Positions 26,414-35,363 of a stretch of DNA of 64,000 nucleotides are shown here, piece by piece. Origin of the DNA: an uncultured Succiniclasticum sp. (GTDB lineage: Bacteria > Bacillota > Negativicutes > Acidaminococcales > Acidaminococcaceae). The notes under the pieces are model-generated. The model had not been told where the DNA came from. It did no database searches and worked only from the letters and a program-made list of their open reading frames with translations. The stretch spans positions 1 through 64,000 of the forward strand of contig UQUU01000005.1 in assembly GCA_900544275.1 (NCBI GenBank), read 5' to 3'. The position numbers and the translations under genes were made by a program. Numbering within the stretch: position 1 is the stretch's first letter; each line of letters begins with the position of its first letter.

Positions 26414-27258
26414 TGCCAAAAATCGTAGGCATTCATTTTAAAAAAACTTGTAAGATCTATTATTTTGACCCGCTGGACGTTGAGTTGGCGGTGGGGGATC
26501 ATGTGATTGTGGAAACGGCCCGGGGCATGGAATTCGGTACGGTATCAATCGCCACCCGGGAAGTACCGGAAAAACAGATCCGGAATCCGCTGAAGCCGAT
26601 TATCCGCAAAGCGACCGCGGAAGATGAAGCGACGGTGGTGCAGAATGGGATCCGGGAAAAAGAAGCGTTTAATATCTGTCAGCGGCGGATCAAGCGTCAT
26701 GGATTGGATATGAGTCTGGTGGATGTGGAATTTACCTTTGATGTCAATAAAATTATTTTCTATTTTACAGCAGACGGGCGCATTGATTTCAGAGAACTGG
26801 TCAAAGATCTGGCCTCTGTTTTCCGTACCCGGATCGAGCTGCGCCAGATCGGCGTACGGGATGAGGCGCGTATGATCGGCGGCATCGGCTGTTGCGGTCG
26901 ACCTTTGTGCTGCGCTTCCTGGTTGGGCGACTTTGAACCGGTATCCATCCGCATGGCCAAAAACCAAAATCTGTCGCTGAATCCCACCAAGATTTCCGGC
27001 AGCTGCGGCCGCCTGATGTGCTGTCTCAAATTTGAAAATTATCTGTATGAAAAAGAAAAAGGCAACGGCAGAAACCGCCGTCGGGAGCAGCCCGATATGC
27101 CCCAGGTGGGGACGATGGTGGCAACGCCGTTAGGCAAAGGCAAGGTCACAACGGTGAATAAAGCGAAGCATACGGCGACGGTGCAGCTTTCGCAGGATAA
27201 TATCGTGACGCTGGAATGGGATGAGTTGGTGGATGCGTCTCAGGCCGGGGATGAATAA
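26413..27258 (+). CDS. ricT: PSP1-domain regulatory iron-sulfur protein RicT
   Basis: 281 aa, homologue of B. subtilis YaaT/RicT, part of a complex that modulates RNA processing by RNase Y and sporulation/biofilm signalling in that species. The cysteine-rich block GGIGCCGRPLCCASWL and the later SCGRLMCCLKFE supply Fe-S ligands. GGGGGGAGG at 26399-26407 lies ahead of the ATG at 26413. Position after holB is conserved. Function here is inferred by homology; the partners RicA and RicF are not in the window. Confidence 0.92.
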   Translation: MPKIVGIHFKKTCKIYYFDPLDVELAVGDHVIVETARGMEFGTVSIATREVPEKQIRNPLKPIIRKATAEDEATVVQNGIREKEAFNICQRRIKRHGLDMSLVDVEFTFDVNKIIFYFTADGRIDFRELVKDLASVFRTRIELRQIGVRDEARMIGGIGCCGRPLCCASWLGDFEPVSIRMAKNQNLSLNPTKISGSCGRLMCCLKFENYLYEKEKGNGRNRRREQPDMPQVGTMVATPLGKGKVTTVNKAKHTATVQLSQDNIVTLEWDELVDASQAGDE

Positions 27259-27266
27259 GAGCGCCT

Positions 27267-27998
27267 ATGGGTACGATGCGGGAAGATTATTTACCGGGTT
27301 GTGGTTATAAAATTTACCAGGACCCTGAAGAATTCACGTTTACTACAGACTCTATATTTTTAGCGCGTTTTGCGCATCTGGCGGGGAAAGCTTCCGTTTT
27401 GGAACTGGGCTGCGGTACCGGTGCGGTCAGTCTGTGTCTGGCAGCCCGCGGCGCCGCTAAAGTTACGGGGCTGGATCTCAACCCCCGCATGACGAAATTG
27501 ATGAACCGCAGCGCCGAAGCGAATGGTCTGTCTCAGGTACAGGCTTTGACCTGGGATATTAAAGAGATAAAGAACTTCTGTCCGACAGAAAGTTTTGATT
27601 TGGTGGCGGCGAATCCGCCCTACCGTAACAGCGGCAGAGAACGGTCTGTGGGGACTGCAGCCTGCCACGAAAAAACCGCCGTGCTGGAAGATTTTTTTGC
27701 GGCGGCGGCCTACGCGCTGCGCAGCCGGGGCCGCTTTGCTCTGGTGCAGTTGCCGGAACGCTTTATGGAAGCCGTGGAACTGGCTGCGAAATATCATCTG
27801 CAGCCGAAACGACTGCAATGGGTCCATGCCTCTGTAGATAAACCGGCCTGGATCTTTCTGCTGGAAATGACGAAGAACGGGAAGTACGGGTTGGAAGTAT
27901 TGCCTCCGTTGATCATGTATACTGCAGCCGGAGACTTAACAACGCAGGCCACCCGCCCGTTAGCTCCGGAGCCGAATACGGGGCCGGAAATGGTGTAA
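27267..27998 (+). CDS. tRNA1(Val)-A37 N6-methyltransferase-like (TrmN6/YabB family)
   Basis: 243 aa SAM-dependent methyltransferase. Motif I VLELGCGTGAVSL near residues 42-54 and the N6-adenine/amide motif NPPYR near 117. The family modifies A37 of tRNA-Val in Escherichia coli. Starts 8 nt after ricT; a second ATG 9 nt later is possible. Order holB-ricT-yabB-rsmI matches Bacillus. Confidence 0.88.
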   Translation: MGTMREDYLPGCGYKIYQDPEEFTFTTDSIFLARFAHLAGKASVLELGCGTGAVSLCLAARGAAKVTGLDLNPRMTKLMNRSAEANGLSQVQALTWDIKEIKNFCPTESFDLVAANPPYRNSGRERSVGTAACHEKTAVLEDFFAAAAYALRSRGRFALVQLPERFMEAVELAAKYHLQPKRLQWVHASVDKPAWIFLLEMTKNGKYGLEVLPPLIMYTAAGDLTTQATRPLAPEPNTGPEMV

Positions 27999-28100
27999 GA
28001 AAATGCGTTGTCAAAGCCCGGCGGCAGGAGACGGGAACAAGATGCTGTCGGTGTGTAAGAGACGCTCGGAGCAGCAGGAAAGCTACAGGGAGGAAAAAGA

Positions 28101-28955
28101 ATGCCCGGCAAGCTGTATTTGGTAGCGACGCCCATCGGGAATCTGGCAGATATGACGCCCCGCGCGCTGCAGACGCTGAAAGAGGCGGACTGCATCGCCG
28201 CGGAAGATACCCGCAGGACGCTGCAGTTGCTGAATCATTTTTCCATCAAAGGGAAGCTGATTCATTATGATGAGAATAATAAAGCGAAACAAGGCCCTGT
28301 TTTATTGGAGAGACTGCTGGCAGGAGAAAATATTGCGTTGGTAACGGATGCCGGTTTTCCCGGTATTTCTGATCCGGGCGAGGCTATGGCGGCCCTGGCT
28401 ATCGCGCATGGAGTTACGGTAGTGCCCCTACCGGGAGCGAATGCTTGTCTTACCGCTTTAGTTGCCTCGGGCCTTCCTTCCACACCGTTCTTTTTCGGGG
28501 CATTTTTACCTAAAAGTAAGCGCAACCGCAGTGAACAACTGGCGGCCTGGAAAAATATCCCGGCTACGGTGGTGCTGTATGAAGCGCCCCATCGCATTCA
28601 AACTGTGCTGGCGGAAATTCTGGCCGCCTGGGGAGACCGCCGGATGGCGTTTGGCCGGGAGTTGACCAAACTGCACGAGGAGTTTTGGCGGGGTACGGTC
28701 TCGGAAGCATTGGCCTATTTAAAAGAATATCCTCCCCGGGGGGAGTTCGTCCTGGTGATTGAGCAGGGGAAAAAAGAAACAGGGCAGGCGGAAGAAGAGG
28801 CGGCGGAAGACCCGCTGGCGGCAGTACAGGCGCTGATTGCGGAAGGCCTGCCGAAAAAAGAGGCCCTGAGCCGCATTGCCAAACAGAAAAAAATCCCCCG
28901 CAGGGATCTATATAATCAACTGCTGCGACTTGAGGAGAAAGCCGATTTGCGGTAA
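28101..28955 (+). CDS. rsmI: 16S rRNA (cytidine1402-2'-O)-methyltransferase
   Basis: 284 aa tetrapyrrole-methylase-fold enzyme. The N-terminus LYLVATPIGNLADMTPRAL, AEDTRR, and DAGFPGISDPGE are the family signatures. ACAGGGAGGAAAAAGA is a strong ribosome binding site. The C-terminal extension (residues about 225-284) is acidic then basic and helical, as in many family members. Confidence 0.95.
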   Translation: MPGKLYLVATPIGNLADMTPRALQTLKEADCIAAEDTRRTLQLLNHFSIKGKLIHYDENNKAKQGPVLLERLLAGENIALVTDAGFPGISDPGEAMAALAIAHGVTVVPLPGANACLTALVASGLPSTPFFFGAFLPKSKRNRSEQLAAWKNIPATVVLYEAPHRIQTVLAEILAAWGDRRMAFGRELTKLHEEFWRGTVSEALAYLKEYPPRGEFVLVIEQGKKETGQAEEEAAEDPLAAVQALIAEGLPKKEALSRIAKQKKIPRRDLYNQLLRLEEKADLR

Positions 28956-29045
28956 AATAAAAAAATGAAAAATACTGTTGTAAGTTGGCAGAGACGTATT
29001 TGAAGACAGAAGTGCCATTTTGTTAAGAGAAAGAAGGACAGGGTC

Positions 29046-31304
29046 ATGGAAAAGAAACCGTTTTTTATTACCACACCCATTTATTATCCCAGTGAAAAGC
29101 TGCACATCGGGCATGCGTATTGCACGACCGTAGCGGATACTATTGCCCGTTTTCACCGTGCCAGGGGGGAAGAGGTATTTTTCCTGACCGGCAGCGATGA
29201 ACACGGTCAGAAGATCCAGCGCAAAGCGGAAGAATTGGGTATTACCCCGATCGAATATGTAGATAAGATCGTAGCGACGTTCCAAAGCCTGTGGAAGAGG
29301 CTGGAAATCAGCAACGATGACTTCCTCCGCACGACCCAGGAACGCCATGAAAAGGTAGTGCAGGCGGTGATGCAGGAGATTTACGAAAAAGGGGATATCT
29401 ATAAGAAAAACTACGAAGGCTGGTATTGCGTACCCTGTGAATCTTTCTGGACAGAACATCAACTGGTGGACGGAAAATGCCCGGATTGCGGCCGTCCGGT
29501 GGAAAAAATGGCGGAAGAAAGCTATTTCTTCAAAATGAGCAAATATGCGGACCGGTTACTGCAATATATTGATGAACATCCGGATTTTATCCAACCCGTC
29601 GCCCGCCGCAATGAAATGATCAACTTCATCAAACAGGGACTGGAAGACCTGTGTGTGACCCGTACTTCCTTTGACTGGGGCATTAAGGCCCCGTTCGATC
29701 CGAAGCATGTGGTGTATGTGTGGTTTGATGCGCTGTTGAACTATATGACTGCGGCCGGCTTCAAATCCGACGCAGAAAAATTCCATAAGTTCTGGCCGGC
29801 GGATGTACATCTGGTAGGCAAGGAAATCGTCCGCTTCCACTCCATTATCTGGCCAATCATGCTGATGGCCATGGGCCAAGCGATCCCTGAAAAAGTGTAC
29901 GGACACGGCTGGCTGGTAGTAGACGGCACCAAGATGAGCAAATCCATCGGCAATGTAGTCGATCCCAACGGACTGATCGATGAATTCGGCGCTGACCCGA
30001 TCCGTTATTTCCTGCTGCGGGAAATTACGTTGGGCAGCGATGGCAATTTTAGCCGGGATGCGCTGATTAACCGCACAAATGCCGATCTGGCCAATGACCT
30101 GGGGAATTTATTGTATCGTACTGTCAGCATGGTTGAAAAATATCATGGCGGCGTACTGAAAAATTATCCGGCTGCGGCGCAGCCCGTGGACCTGGAACTG
30201 AAACAGTTGGCCGAGGAAACGGTAGCGGCATACACCGGGCACATGGATGCCATGGAGATCAATGAAGCGATTAAATCGGTTTGGGCCCTGATTGCCCGGG
30301 CGAATAAATATATCGATGATACGGCTCCCTGGAAACTGGCGAAGGAGCCGGAGCAGGACGAACGTCTGCACCTGGTACTTTACAACCTGGCCGAGGTATT
30401 GCGTTTTGTGGCGGTTATGACGGAACCCTATATTCCCGGTACGACTCCCAGAATCATGGAACAGTTGGGACTACCGCTTAAAGAGCAGAATCTGCTCAGC
30501 GATCTGGTCTGGGGCGCTCTGCCGGATGGGACGAAGATCGTCAAGGGCGAGCCGCTCTATCCCCGTATTGATGTGTTGCCTGACGGGCGTACTCTCATCG
30601 GCGCCACGAAAAAATATGCCGGTAAAGTCTATGACCCGATTTCCGGTACTCATGTGGAATATCACCCGGAAACGGAGAAAAAGAATCTTTCCGTAGCAGA
30701 AGCGCAGGCCAAGGCGGACGCGGCGAAGGCGAAAGCGCTGGAAGCCAAAGAAGCGGCGGCCAGAAAGGCGAATTCCGCAGCCGACGCGGCCAGTGATGCG
30801 GTAGCCGCCGCAGGCGATGCGGCCAAAGCGGTGGGCGGCGCCGTATTAGCAGCGGTGGCCTCGGCCAAAGCACGGGTCAGCGCGGCGGCAGACGACGCGG
30901 TACGCACGGCAACCGAAGTAAAGAAAGCGGCGCTGGAAGCGGCTACACGGGGAGAAGTGAAAAAAGAAGCTCCGGCGGCGGGCGAGATCACCATTGATGA
31001 TTTCGCTAAGATCGACCTACGGGTTGCCACCATCCTTTCTGCGGAAAGAGTGCCCAAAACCGATAAGCTGATGAAACTCCAGGTGCGGATCGGTGAAGAA
31101 GAACGAACCATTGTTTCCGGTATTGCCCAATATTATACGGAAGAGGCGTTGGTCGGGCGTAATGTGATCGTGATCAAAAACCTGAAGCCTGTAAAACTGC
31201 GCGGCATCATGTCTTACGGCATGTTGCTGGCAGCCTCTGACGGGGAAGGGCATCTGGTGTTGGCTGATGCGCCGGATATTGCATCCGGAGCAAAAGTAAA
31301 ATAA
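29046..31304 (+). CDS. metG: Methionine-tRNA ligase
   Basis: 752 aa. HIGH motif at residues 20-23, a zinc knob CVPC...CPDC near 125-150, KMSKS at 296-300, then the anticodon-binding helices. The C-terminus (from about residue 643) is a TRBP111-type tRNA-binding domain that helps dimerisation. Between the two lies an unusual stretch of about 95 residues, made mostly of Ala, Lys, Glu and Asp with no hydrophobic core, coded by 30681-30980. It looks like a long helix or disordered tether. No T-box or SAM leader is seen upstream. Confidence 0.95.
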   Translation: MEKKPFFITTPIYYPSEKLHIGHAYCTTVADTIARFHRARGEEVFFLTGSDEHGQKIQRKAEELGITPIEYVDKIVATFQSLWKRLEISNDDFLRTTQERHEKVVQAVMQEIYEKGDIYKKNYEGWYCVPCESFWTEHQLVDGKCPDCGRPVEKMAEESYFFKMSKYADRLLQYIDEHPDFIQPVARRNEMINFIKQGLEDLCVTRTSFDWGIKAPFDPKHVVYVWFDALLNYMTAAGFKSDAEKFHKFWPADVHLVGKEIVRFHSIIWPIMLMAMGQAIPEKVYGHGWLVVDGTKMSKSIGNVVDPNGLIDEFGADPIRYFLLREITLGSDGNFSRDALINRTNADLANDLGNLLYRTVSMVEKYHGGVLKNYPAAAQPVDLELKQLAEETVAAYTGHMDAMEINEAIKSVWALIARANKYIDDTAPWKLAKEPEQDERLHLVLYNLAEVLRFVAVMTEPYIPGTTPRIMEQLGLPLKEQNLLSDLVWGALPDGTKIVKGEPLYPRIDVLPDGRTLIGATKKYAGKVYDPISGTHVEYHPETEKKNLSVAEAQAKADAAKAKALEAKEAAARKANSAADAASDAVAAAGDAAKAVGGAVLAAVASAKARVSAAADDAVRTATEVKKAALEAATRGEVKKEAPAAGEITIDDFAKIDLRVATILSAERVPKTDKLMKLQVRIGEEERTIVSGIAQYYTEEALVGRNVIVIKNLKPVKLRGIMSYGMLLAASDGEGHLVLADAPDIASGAKVK

Positions 31305-31341
31305 AACGATCCCTGCCGTTTTGGAGCGGCAGGGATTTTTT
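31303..31341 (+). terminator. Terminator after metG
   Basis: ATCCCTGCCG pairs perfectly with CGGCAGGGAT around an 8-nt loop, followed by TTTTTT. The tatD ribosome binding site starts right behind it, so tatD is probably reached by read-through. Confidence 0.88.
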
Positions 31342-31355
31342 GAAAGGATCGCGCT

Positions 31356-32144
31356 ATGTCACGTTTAGGAATTATTGATACCCATGCCCATTTGGATGAC
31401 GGACGCTTCGCTGCGGATCGGCAGGAGGTGTTGGAACGCCTTGGCCGGGATATGGAAGCGGTGATCACCCAGGGAACGGATTACGAAAGTTCCCGGTTTG
31501 CGGTGGCACTGTCAGAGCAATACGATTTTATTTATGCGGCGGTGGGCTGGCATCCGGGGGATCTGGCCGGGATACGGGATGAAAGTTATATCGGGGAGCT
31601 GGAGCGGCTGGCCCGAGAGCATGAAAAAGTGGTGGCCATCGGGGAAATCGGCCTGGATTATTACTGGAAAGAAAACGAGCCCCGGGAGGTGCAGCTGCTG
31701 CGTTTGAAACAGCAGTGTGATCTGGCGGACAGGCTGGATCTGCCGGTGGTGATCCATGACCGGGAAGCCCATGGCGACATACTGGATTTTTTCCGTAAAG
31801 AGGCGCCAAAAAATCTGCGGGCGGTATTTCATTGTTATTCCGGCTCGCTGGAAATGGCGAAAGAATTATGGAAACGAGGCATCTACCTGGGGTTTGGCGG
31901 GTCTTCCACCTATAAAAATAACAAAAAAGTACGGGAAGTGCTGGCGGCGTGCCCGGCGGAATTGTTTTTGCTGGAAACAGACTGCCCTTATTTAACGCCG
32001 GAACCTTATCGGGGACGAAGAAATGACCCTTCGATGACGGAGTTCATAGCGCAAAATGCAGCGCTGGTAAGGGGTACTTCTTTTGCAGAAATCGCAGTAC
32101 AATCAACTAAAAATGCAAAGGTCCTGTTTAATAAAATAAAATAA
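31356..32144 (+). CDS. tatD: TatD-family metal-dependent DNase
   Basis: 262 aa TIM-barrel hydrolase. Metal ligands are in DTHAHLDD (N-terminus), GEIGLDYY, VIHDREA, HCYSG and ETDCPYLTPEP. Family members degrade DNA 3'-5' and act in DNA repair or turnover. GAAAGGA lies upstream. Same place after metG as yabD in B. subtilis. Confidence 0.94.
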   Translation: MSRLGIIDTHAHLDDGRFAADRQEVLERLGRDMEAVITQGTDYESSRFAVALSEQYDFIYAAVGWHPGDLAGIRDESYIGELERLAREHEKVVAIGEIGLDYYWKENEPREVQLLRLKQQCDLADRLDLPVVIHDREAHGDILDFFRKEAPKNLRAVFHCYSGSLEMAKELWKRGIYLGFGGSSTYKNNKKVREVLAACPAELFLLETDCPYLTPEPYRGRRNDPSMTEFIAQNAALVRGTSFAEIAVQSTKNAKVLFNKIK

Positions 32145-32158
32145 AGCAGAGAAGAGAG

Positions 32159-32833
32159 ATGGGAGTTATGTATGAAGCACCGGAGAAATCGCGGCGTATG
32201 GGTCCGGACGCTGCGATACTGGTAAAAAACGTTAAAAATCGTCGCAGTATCCGTAAATTCAAAGAAGCGCCCCTTTCAGAACTGGAGCTGCACACGATTC
32301 TGGAAGCGGGAATCGCCGCGCCGTCCTCTAAAAATCGGCAGCCCTGGCATTTTACGGTTGTCAGGGGAAACGCCAGGGAAGAGCTTCTTCGGGCCATGGA
32401 GCAGGGGCTGTCTCTGGAAATCAAGGCGCAAAAACCGTTTTTACCGGAAAGTGCCTCTATGATCAACGGCGCCTTTGTCAGTATAAAAGTCATGCAGCAG
32501 GCCCCGGTGATTGTTTTAGTGACCAACGAATTGGGGGTAAGTGTGAATTTTAAGAGAAAATTGTCGGTGGACGAACGGGTGGCCGAGCTTTGTAATGTAC
32601 AGTCCGTAGCCGCAGCCATAGAAAACATGCTGTTGACGGCGCAGAGTATGGGAATCGGCAGCTTATGGCTGGGCGATATTTTCTTTTCCTATCCTGAATT
32701 AGCCGCCTGGCTGGCAAAGAAAGATCCGGGGCACGGCATGTTGGTGGCAGGCATCTGTCTGGGGTATCCGGATGAACTGCCGAAAGCCCGCAGCCGCAAA
32801 TCGTTTCTCGAGGCGACCACCTTTTTGCAATAA
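32159..32833 (+). CDS. Nitroreductase-family flavoprotein
   Basis: 224 aa FMN-dependent oxidoreductase. RRSIRKF near residue 29 and APSSKNRQPWHF near 55 are the FMN phosphate-binding and family signatures, and the C-terminal GYPDE segment follows. Start codon at 32159 is chosen for the GAGAAGAGAG upstream; an ATG three codons later is possible. It is inserted between tatD and the yabE-like gene, not part of the Bacillus order. Substrate unknown. Confidence 0.88.
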   Translation: MGVMYEAPEKSRRMGPDAAILVKNVKNRRSIRKFKEAPLSELELHTILEAGIAAPSSKNRQPWHFTVVRGNAREELLRAMEQGLSLEIKAQKPFLPESASMINGAFVSIKVMQQAPVIVLVTNELGVSVNFKRKLSVDERVAELCNVQSVAAAIENMLLTAQSMGIGSLWLGDIFFSYPELAAWLAKKDPGHGMLVAGICLGYPDELPKARSRKSFLEATTFLQ

Positions 32834-32875
32834 GCATCGGCCTTTTTTCTGCTGGCTGTCTCTTTTTTCGGTCAT

Positions 32876-32904
32876 TTGCCTCAATATTTATTTTATGATA
32901 AAAT
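32876..32904 (+). promoter_or_regulatory. Promoter of the yabE-like gene
   Basis: TTGCCT at 32876-32881, a 17-bp spacer and TAAAAT at 32899-32904. The -10 is overlapped by a palindrome (see the next feature). Confidence 0.7.
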
Positions 32905-32916
32905 GAATATCATTTT
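32900..32916. promoter_or_regulatory. Palindrome over the -10 and start site
   Basis: AAAATGA-ATA-TCATTTT, a perfect 7-3-7 inverted repeat. AT content and shape are loosely similar to Fur-type boxes, but the match is not good enough to name the regulator. Confidence 0.45.
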
Positions 32917-32930
32917 ATGAGGTATTGACT

Positions 32931-33806
32931 ATGAAACAGATACAAAAAAAACATTGGGAAAAAATAGCGCTGCGGACTCTGGTCGGTTTGTTTCTGGCAA
33001 TCCATTTGGCAGCCGTGTCGGTTTGGGCGGCGGCAGTTGCTGCACCGGAAATCAAAGTACCGGCTTTGCCGGCGGCTGTACAGGCACCGCTTAAAACCGG
33101 GCATTCCGTGCGAGTCTCACGGTTTGGCTCTGTCCGGGAATATACGGTCCGGAGCAGTACGGTAGAAGAGGCGCTGAAGGAATTGCAGATCAATACGGAA
33201 AACCGTATCGTTTATCCTGCAGGGAATCTACAGATTGAAGACGGGATGACCATTCATATTTTAGGCCCTCGTTCCGTGGTGGCGGACGAAGAAGTACAAG
33301 TTCCTTTTGGCACCCGGTTTGTGGATGATCCGGCTTTAGCCTTTGGTACGAAGCAGGTAGATAAACCGGGAGTCACAGGCAAAGATAAAGTGACATACGC
33401 AAAAGTTTCGGGTCCGAAAGGTGACTGGAAATACGAACTGGTACGGCAGCGAGTGCTGGAGCCGGTGGAAGAAGTGGTCCGACAGGGAACAGCCCAGGCT
33501 GTCTGGACACCGGAAGGTTATAAACCTTACCGGTATAAAATTGTAGCGGAAGCGACAGCTTATACCTGGGGCGCAGGCGCCAGCGGCGCAACTTCTCTGG
33601 GACTGACGCCTAAACGCGGTATTGTGGCCGTGGATCCCCGTAAAATCCCATATTACACGAAAATGTACATTCCCGGTTATGGCTTTGCCATAGCAGGAGA
33701 TACCGGCGGCGCCATTAACGGACATCGGGTAGACCTCTTTATGGATACATTGAATGAATGTTATCAGTGGGGGCGTCGAGATGTAGAGGTATATATTTTA
33801 AAATGA
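32931..33806 (+). CDS. YabE-like secreted protein with DUF348, G5 and 3D domains
   Basis: 291 aa. A basic N-terminus and hydrophobic segment (residues about 14-35) act as signal peptide or anchor. A ubiquitin-like DUF348 region (about 60-105, VEEALKEL) follows, then a G5-like stretch and a C-terminal 3D domain. The 3D domain carries the catalytic Asp pattern of lytic transglycosylase-like folds (ATAYTWG, GIVAVDP, GDTGGAI, VDLFMD). The family remodels cell wall in Bacillota. ATGAGGT at 32917-32923 supports the ATG at 32931. Same place between tatD and rnmV as yabE in B. subtilis. Confidence 0.9.
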   Translation: MKQIQKKHWEKIALRTLVGLFLAIHLAAVSVWAAAVAAPEIKVPALPAAVQAPLKTGHSVRVSRFGSVREYTVRSSTVEEALKELQINTENRIVYPAGNLQIEDGMTIHILGPRSVVADEEVQVPFGTRFVDDPALAFGTKQVDKPGVTGKDKVTYAKVSGPKGDWKYELVRQRVLEPVEEVVRQGTAQAVWTPEGYKPYRYKIVAEATAYTWGAGASGATSLGLTPKRGIVAVDPRKIPYYTKMYIPGYGFAIAGDTGGAINGHRVDLFMDTLNECYQWGRRDVEVYILK

Positions 33807-33811
33807 CAGGA

Positions 33812-33835
33812 GGGCGGGACATACCCGTCCTTTTT
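33812..33835 (+). terminator. Terminator after the yabE-like gene
   Basis: GGGCGGG pairs with CCCGTCC (one G-U) around ACATA, then TTTTT. Confidence 0.75.
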
Positions 33836-33906
33836 ATTGCTTAGTAAAATTTAGTGCGGATCGCTCTGTGTGACTCCGTGTGATCGTACGTTAAGGAGAA
33901 CGGATT

Positions 33907-34485
33907 TTGTTAAAAGAAGTAATCATTGTGGAAGGGAAAATGGATACGGCGGCCTTGCATCGTGCCCTGGAATGCGACACGATTGAAACAGGCGGCTATG
34001 CGCTGCGGCCGGATACGCTGCGGCAGATACAGGCTGCTTATGAAAAACGGGGTATTATTATTCTGACAGATCCGGACGGGTCCGGCGAACGGATCCGCAG
34101 CTATCTGACAAAGCGCTTTCCGAAAGCAGGACAGGCGTTTATTCCCAAAAAAGAAGCGTCCGTTCCGGATGACGTGGGCATTGAGCAGGCGAAGCCGGAT
34201 GCGATTTTACGGGCCTTAGCCAGGGTCCGTTACCACGAATATGCACCGCAGCAGCTGTTTACGCCGGCGGATTTATGGCAAAACGGTCTTTCCGGCAGCA
34301 CGGAAGCAAGCCGGAAGCGGGATCTGCTGGGGGCGGAATTGGGAATCGGCTATGGCACGGTAAAAAAGTTTTTGCGGCGCTTAAATTCTTATGGTATTAC
34401 CCGGGAGGAGTTTGACCGGGCGCTGGCCAAAATTGACGAAACGTTTAGCGCTGTTGCAGCACAGGAAGAAAAGGGGAACCCATGA
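33907..34485 (+). CDS. rnmV: Ribonuclease M5
   Basis: 192 aa TOPRIM endonuclease that matures 5S rRNA. VEGKMD near residue 9-14 and TDPDGSGERIR near 55-65 are the TOPRIM metal-binding motifs; the C-terminal half is the M5 domain. Start is TTG with AAGGAG at 33893. Its substrate, 5S rRNA, is also encoded in this window. The stop overlaps the rsmA start by 4 nt (ATGA). Confidence 0.94.
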   Translation: MLKEVIIVEGKMDTAALHRALECDTIETGGYALRPDTLRQIQAAYEKRGIIILTDPDGSGERIRSYLTKRFPKAGQAFIPKKEASVPDDVGIEQAKPDAILRALARVRYHEYAPQQLFTPADLWQNGLSGSTEASRKRDLLGAELGIGYGTVKKFLRRLNSYGITREEFDRALAKIDETFSAVAAQEEKGNP

Positions 34486-35363
34486 CATCCATTCAACCGA
34501 TTATAGCCCGACGGGAAGTTACGACTCGCATCCTGCAGGCTTTTCACTTAAAAGCGGATAAAAATCTGGGACAGAATTTTCTGGTGGAAGAAACCATTGT
34601 CAATCGTATTGCCCGGGCCGCGGAGCTGACCCCGGACGATACAGTATTGGAAATCGGTCCCGGCATCGGCACTCTGACCCAGTCTCTGGCCCTTACCGGC
34701 GCGCAGGTCGTGGCGGTGGAACTGGATAAAAGGCTGATTCCGGTATTACAGGAGACTGTAGGTTCTTATGCAAATGTGCGGGTGGTTCAGGGCGATATTT
34801 TAAAAATCAATATTCCGGAAGTTGTGGGAACAAAAGGCTTTAAAGTCTGCGCGAATCTGCCTTATTATATTACCACCCCCATTATTATGAATTTGCTGGA
34901 ACAAAAGCTGCCGTTGGAGCGTCTTGTGGTCATGGTCCAAAAAGAAGTGGCGCAACGCATGACCGCCACACCCGGCGGGCGGGAATATGGCGCTATTTCC
35001 GTGGCGATGCAGTATTATACGGAGCCGCGCATCGCTTTTGTGGTAAAAGCAGGTTCTTTCCTGCCCGCGCCAAAGGTAGACAGCGCCGTATTGGTATGTA
35101 AACGCCGGGCAACACCGCCGGTAGAAGTGGCGGATGAAAAGGTCTTTTTCCGGGTAGTGGCGGCGGCTTTTTCTGTACGGCGTAAGATGCTCTCCAACAG
35201 TTTGAAGAATATGGGAGGACTTGCCGGAGAACAGGTGACGCAGTGGCTGCAGAAAGCCGGTATTGACGGAAAGCGCAGGGCGGAAACATTAAGCCTGCAA
35301 GAGTTTGCCCAATTAGCATCGGCTTGGATAGAAATCTGTAATCGTAAAGAAAATGAAAAATAA
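34482..35363 (+). CDS. rsmA: 16S rRNA (adenine1518-N6/adenine1519-N6)-dimethyltransferase
   Basis: 293 aa KsgA. LGQNFLV near the N-terminus, the SAM motif EIGPGIGTLT and the catalytic NLPYYITTP are all present. Overlaps rnmV by 4 nt and the MATE gene by 11 nt, so the three are probably co-translated. Also named ksgA. Confidence 0.96.
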   Translation: MTSIQPIIARREVTTRILQAFHLKADKNLGQNFLVEETIVNRIARAAELTPDDTVLEIGPGIGTLTQSLALTGAQVVAVELDKRLIPVLQETVGSYANVRVVQGDILKINIPEVVGTKGFKVCANLPYYITTPIIMNLLEQKLPLERLVVMVQKEVAQRMTATPGGREYGAISVAMQYYTEPRIAFVVKAGSFLPAPKVDSAVLVCKRRATPPVEVADEKVFFRVVAAAFSVRRKMLSNSLKNMGGLAGEQVTQWLQKAGIDGKRRAETLSLQEFAQLASAWIEICNRKENEK

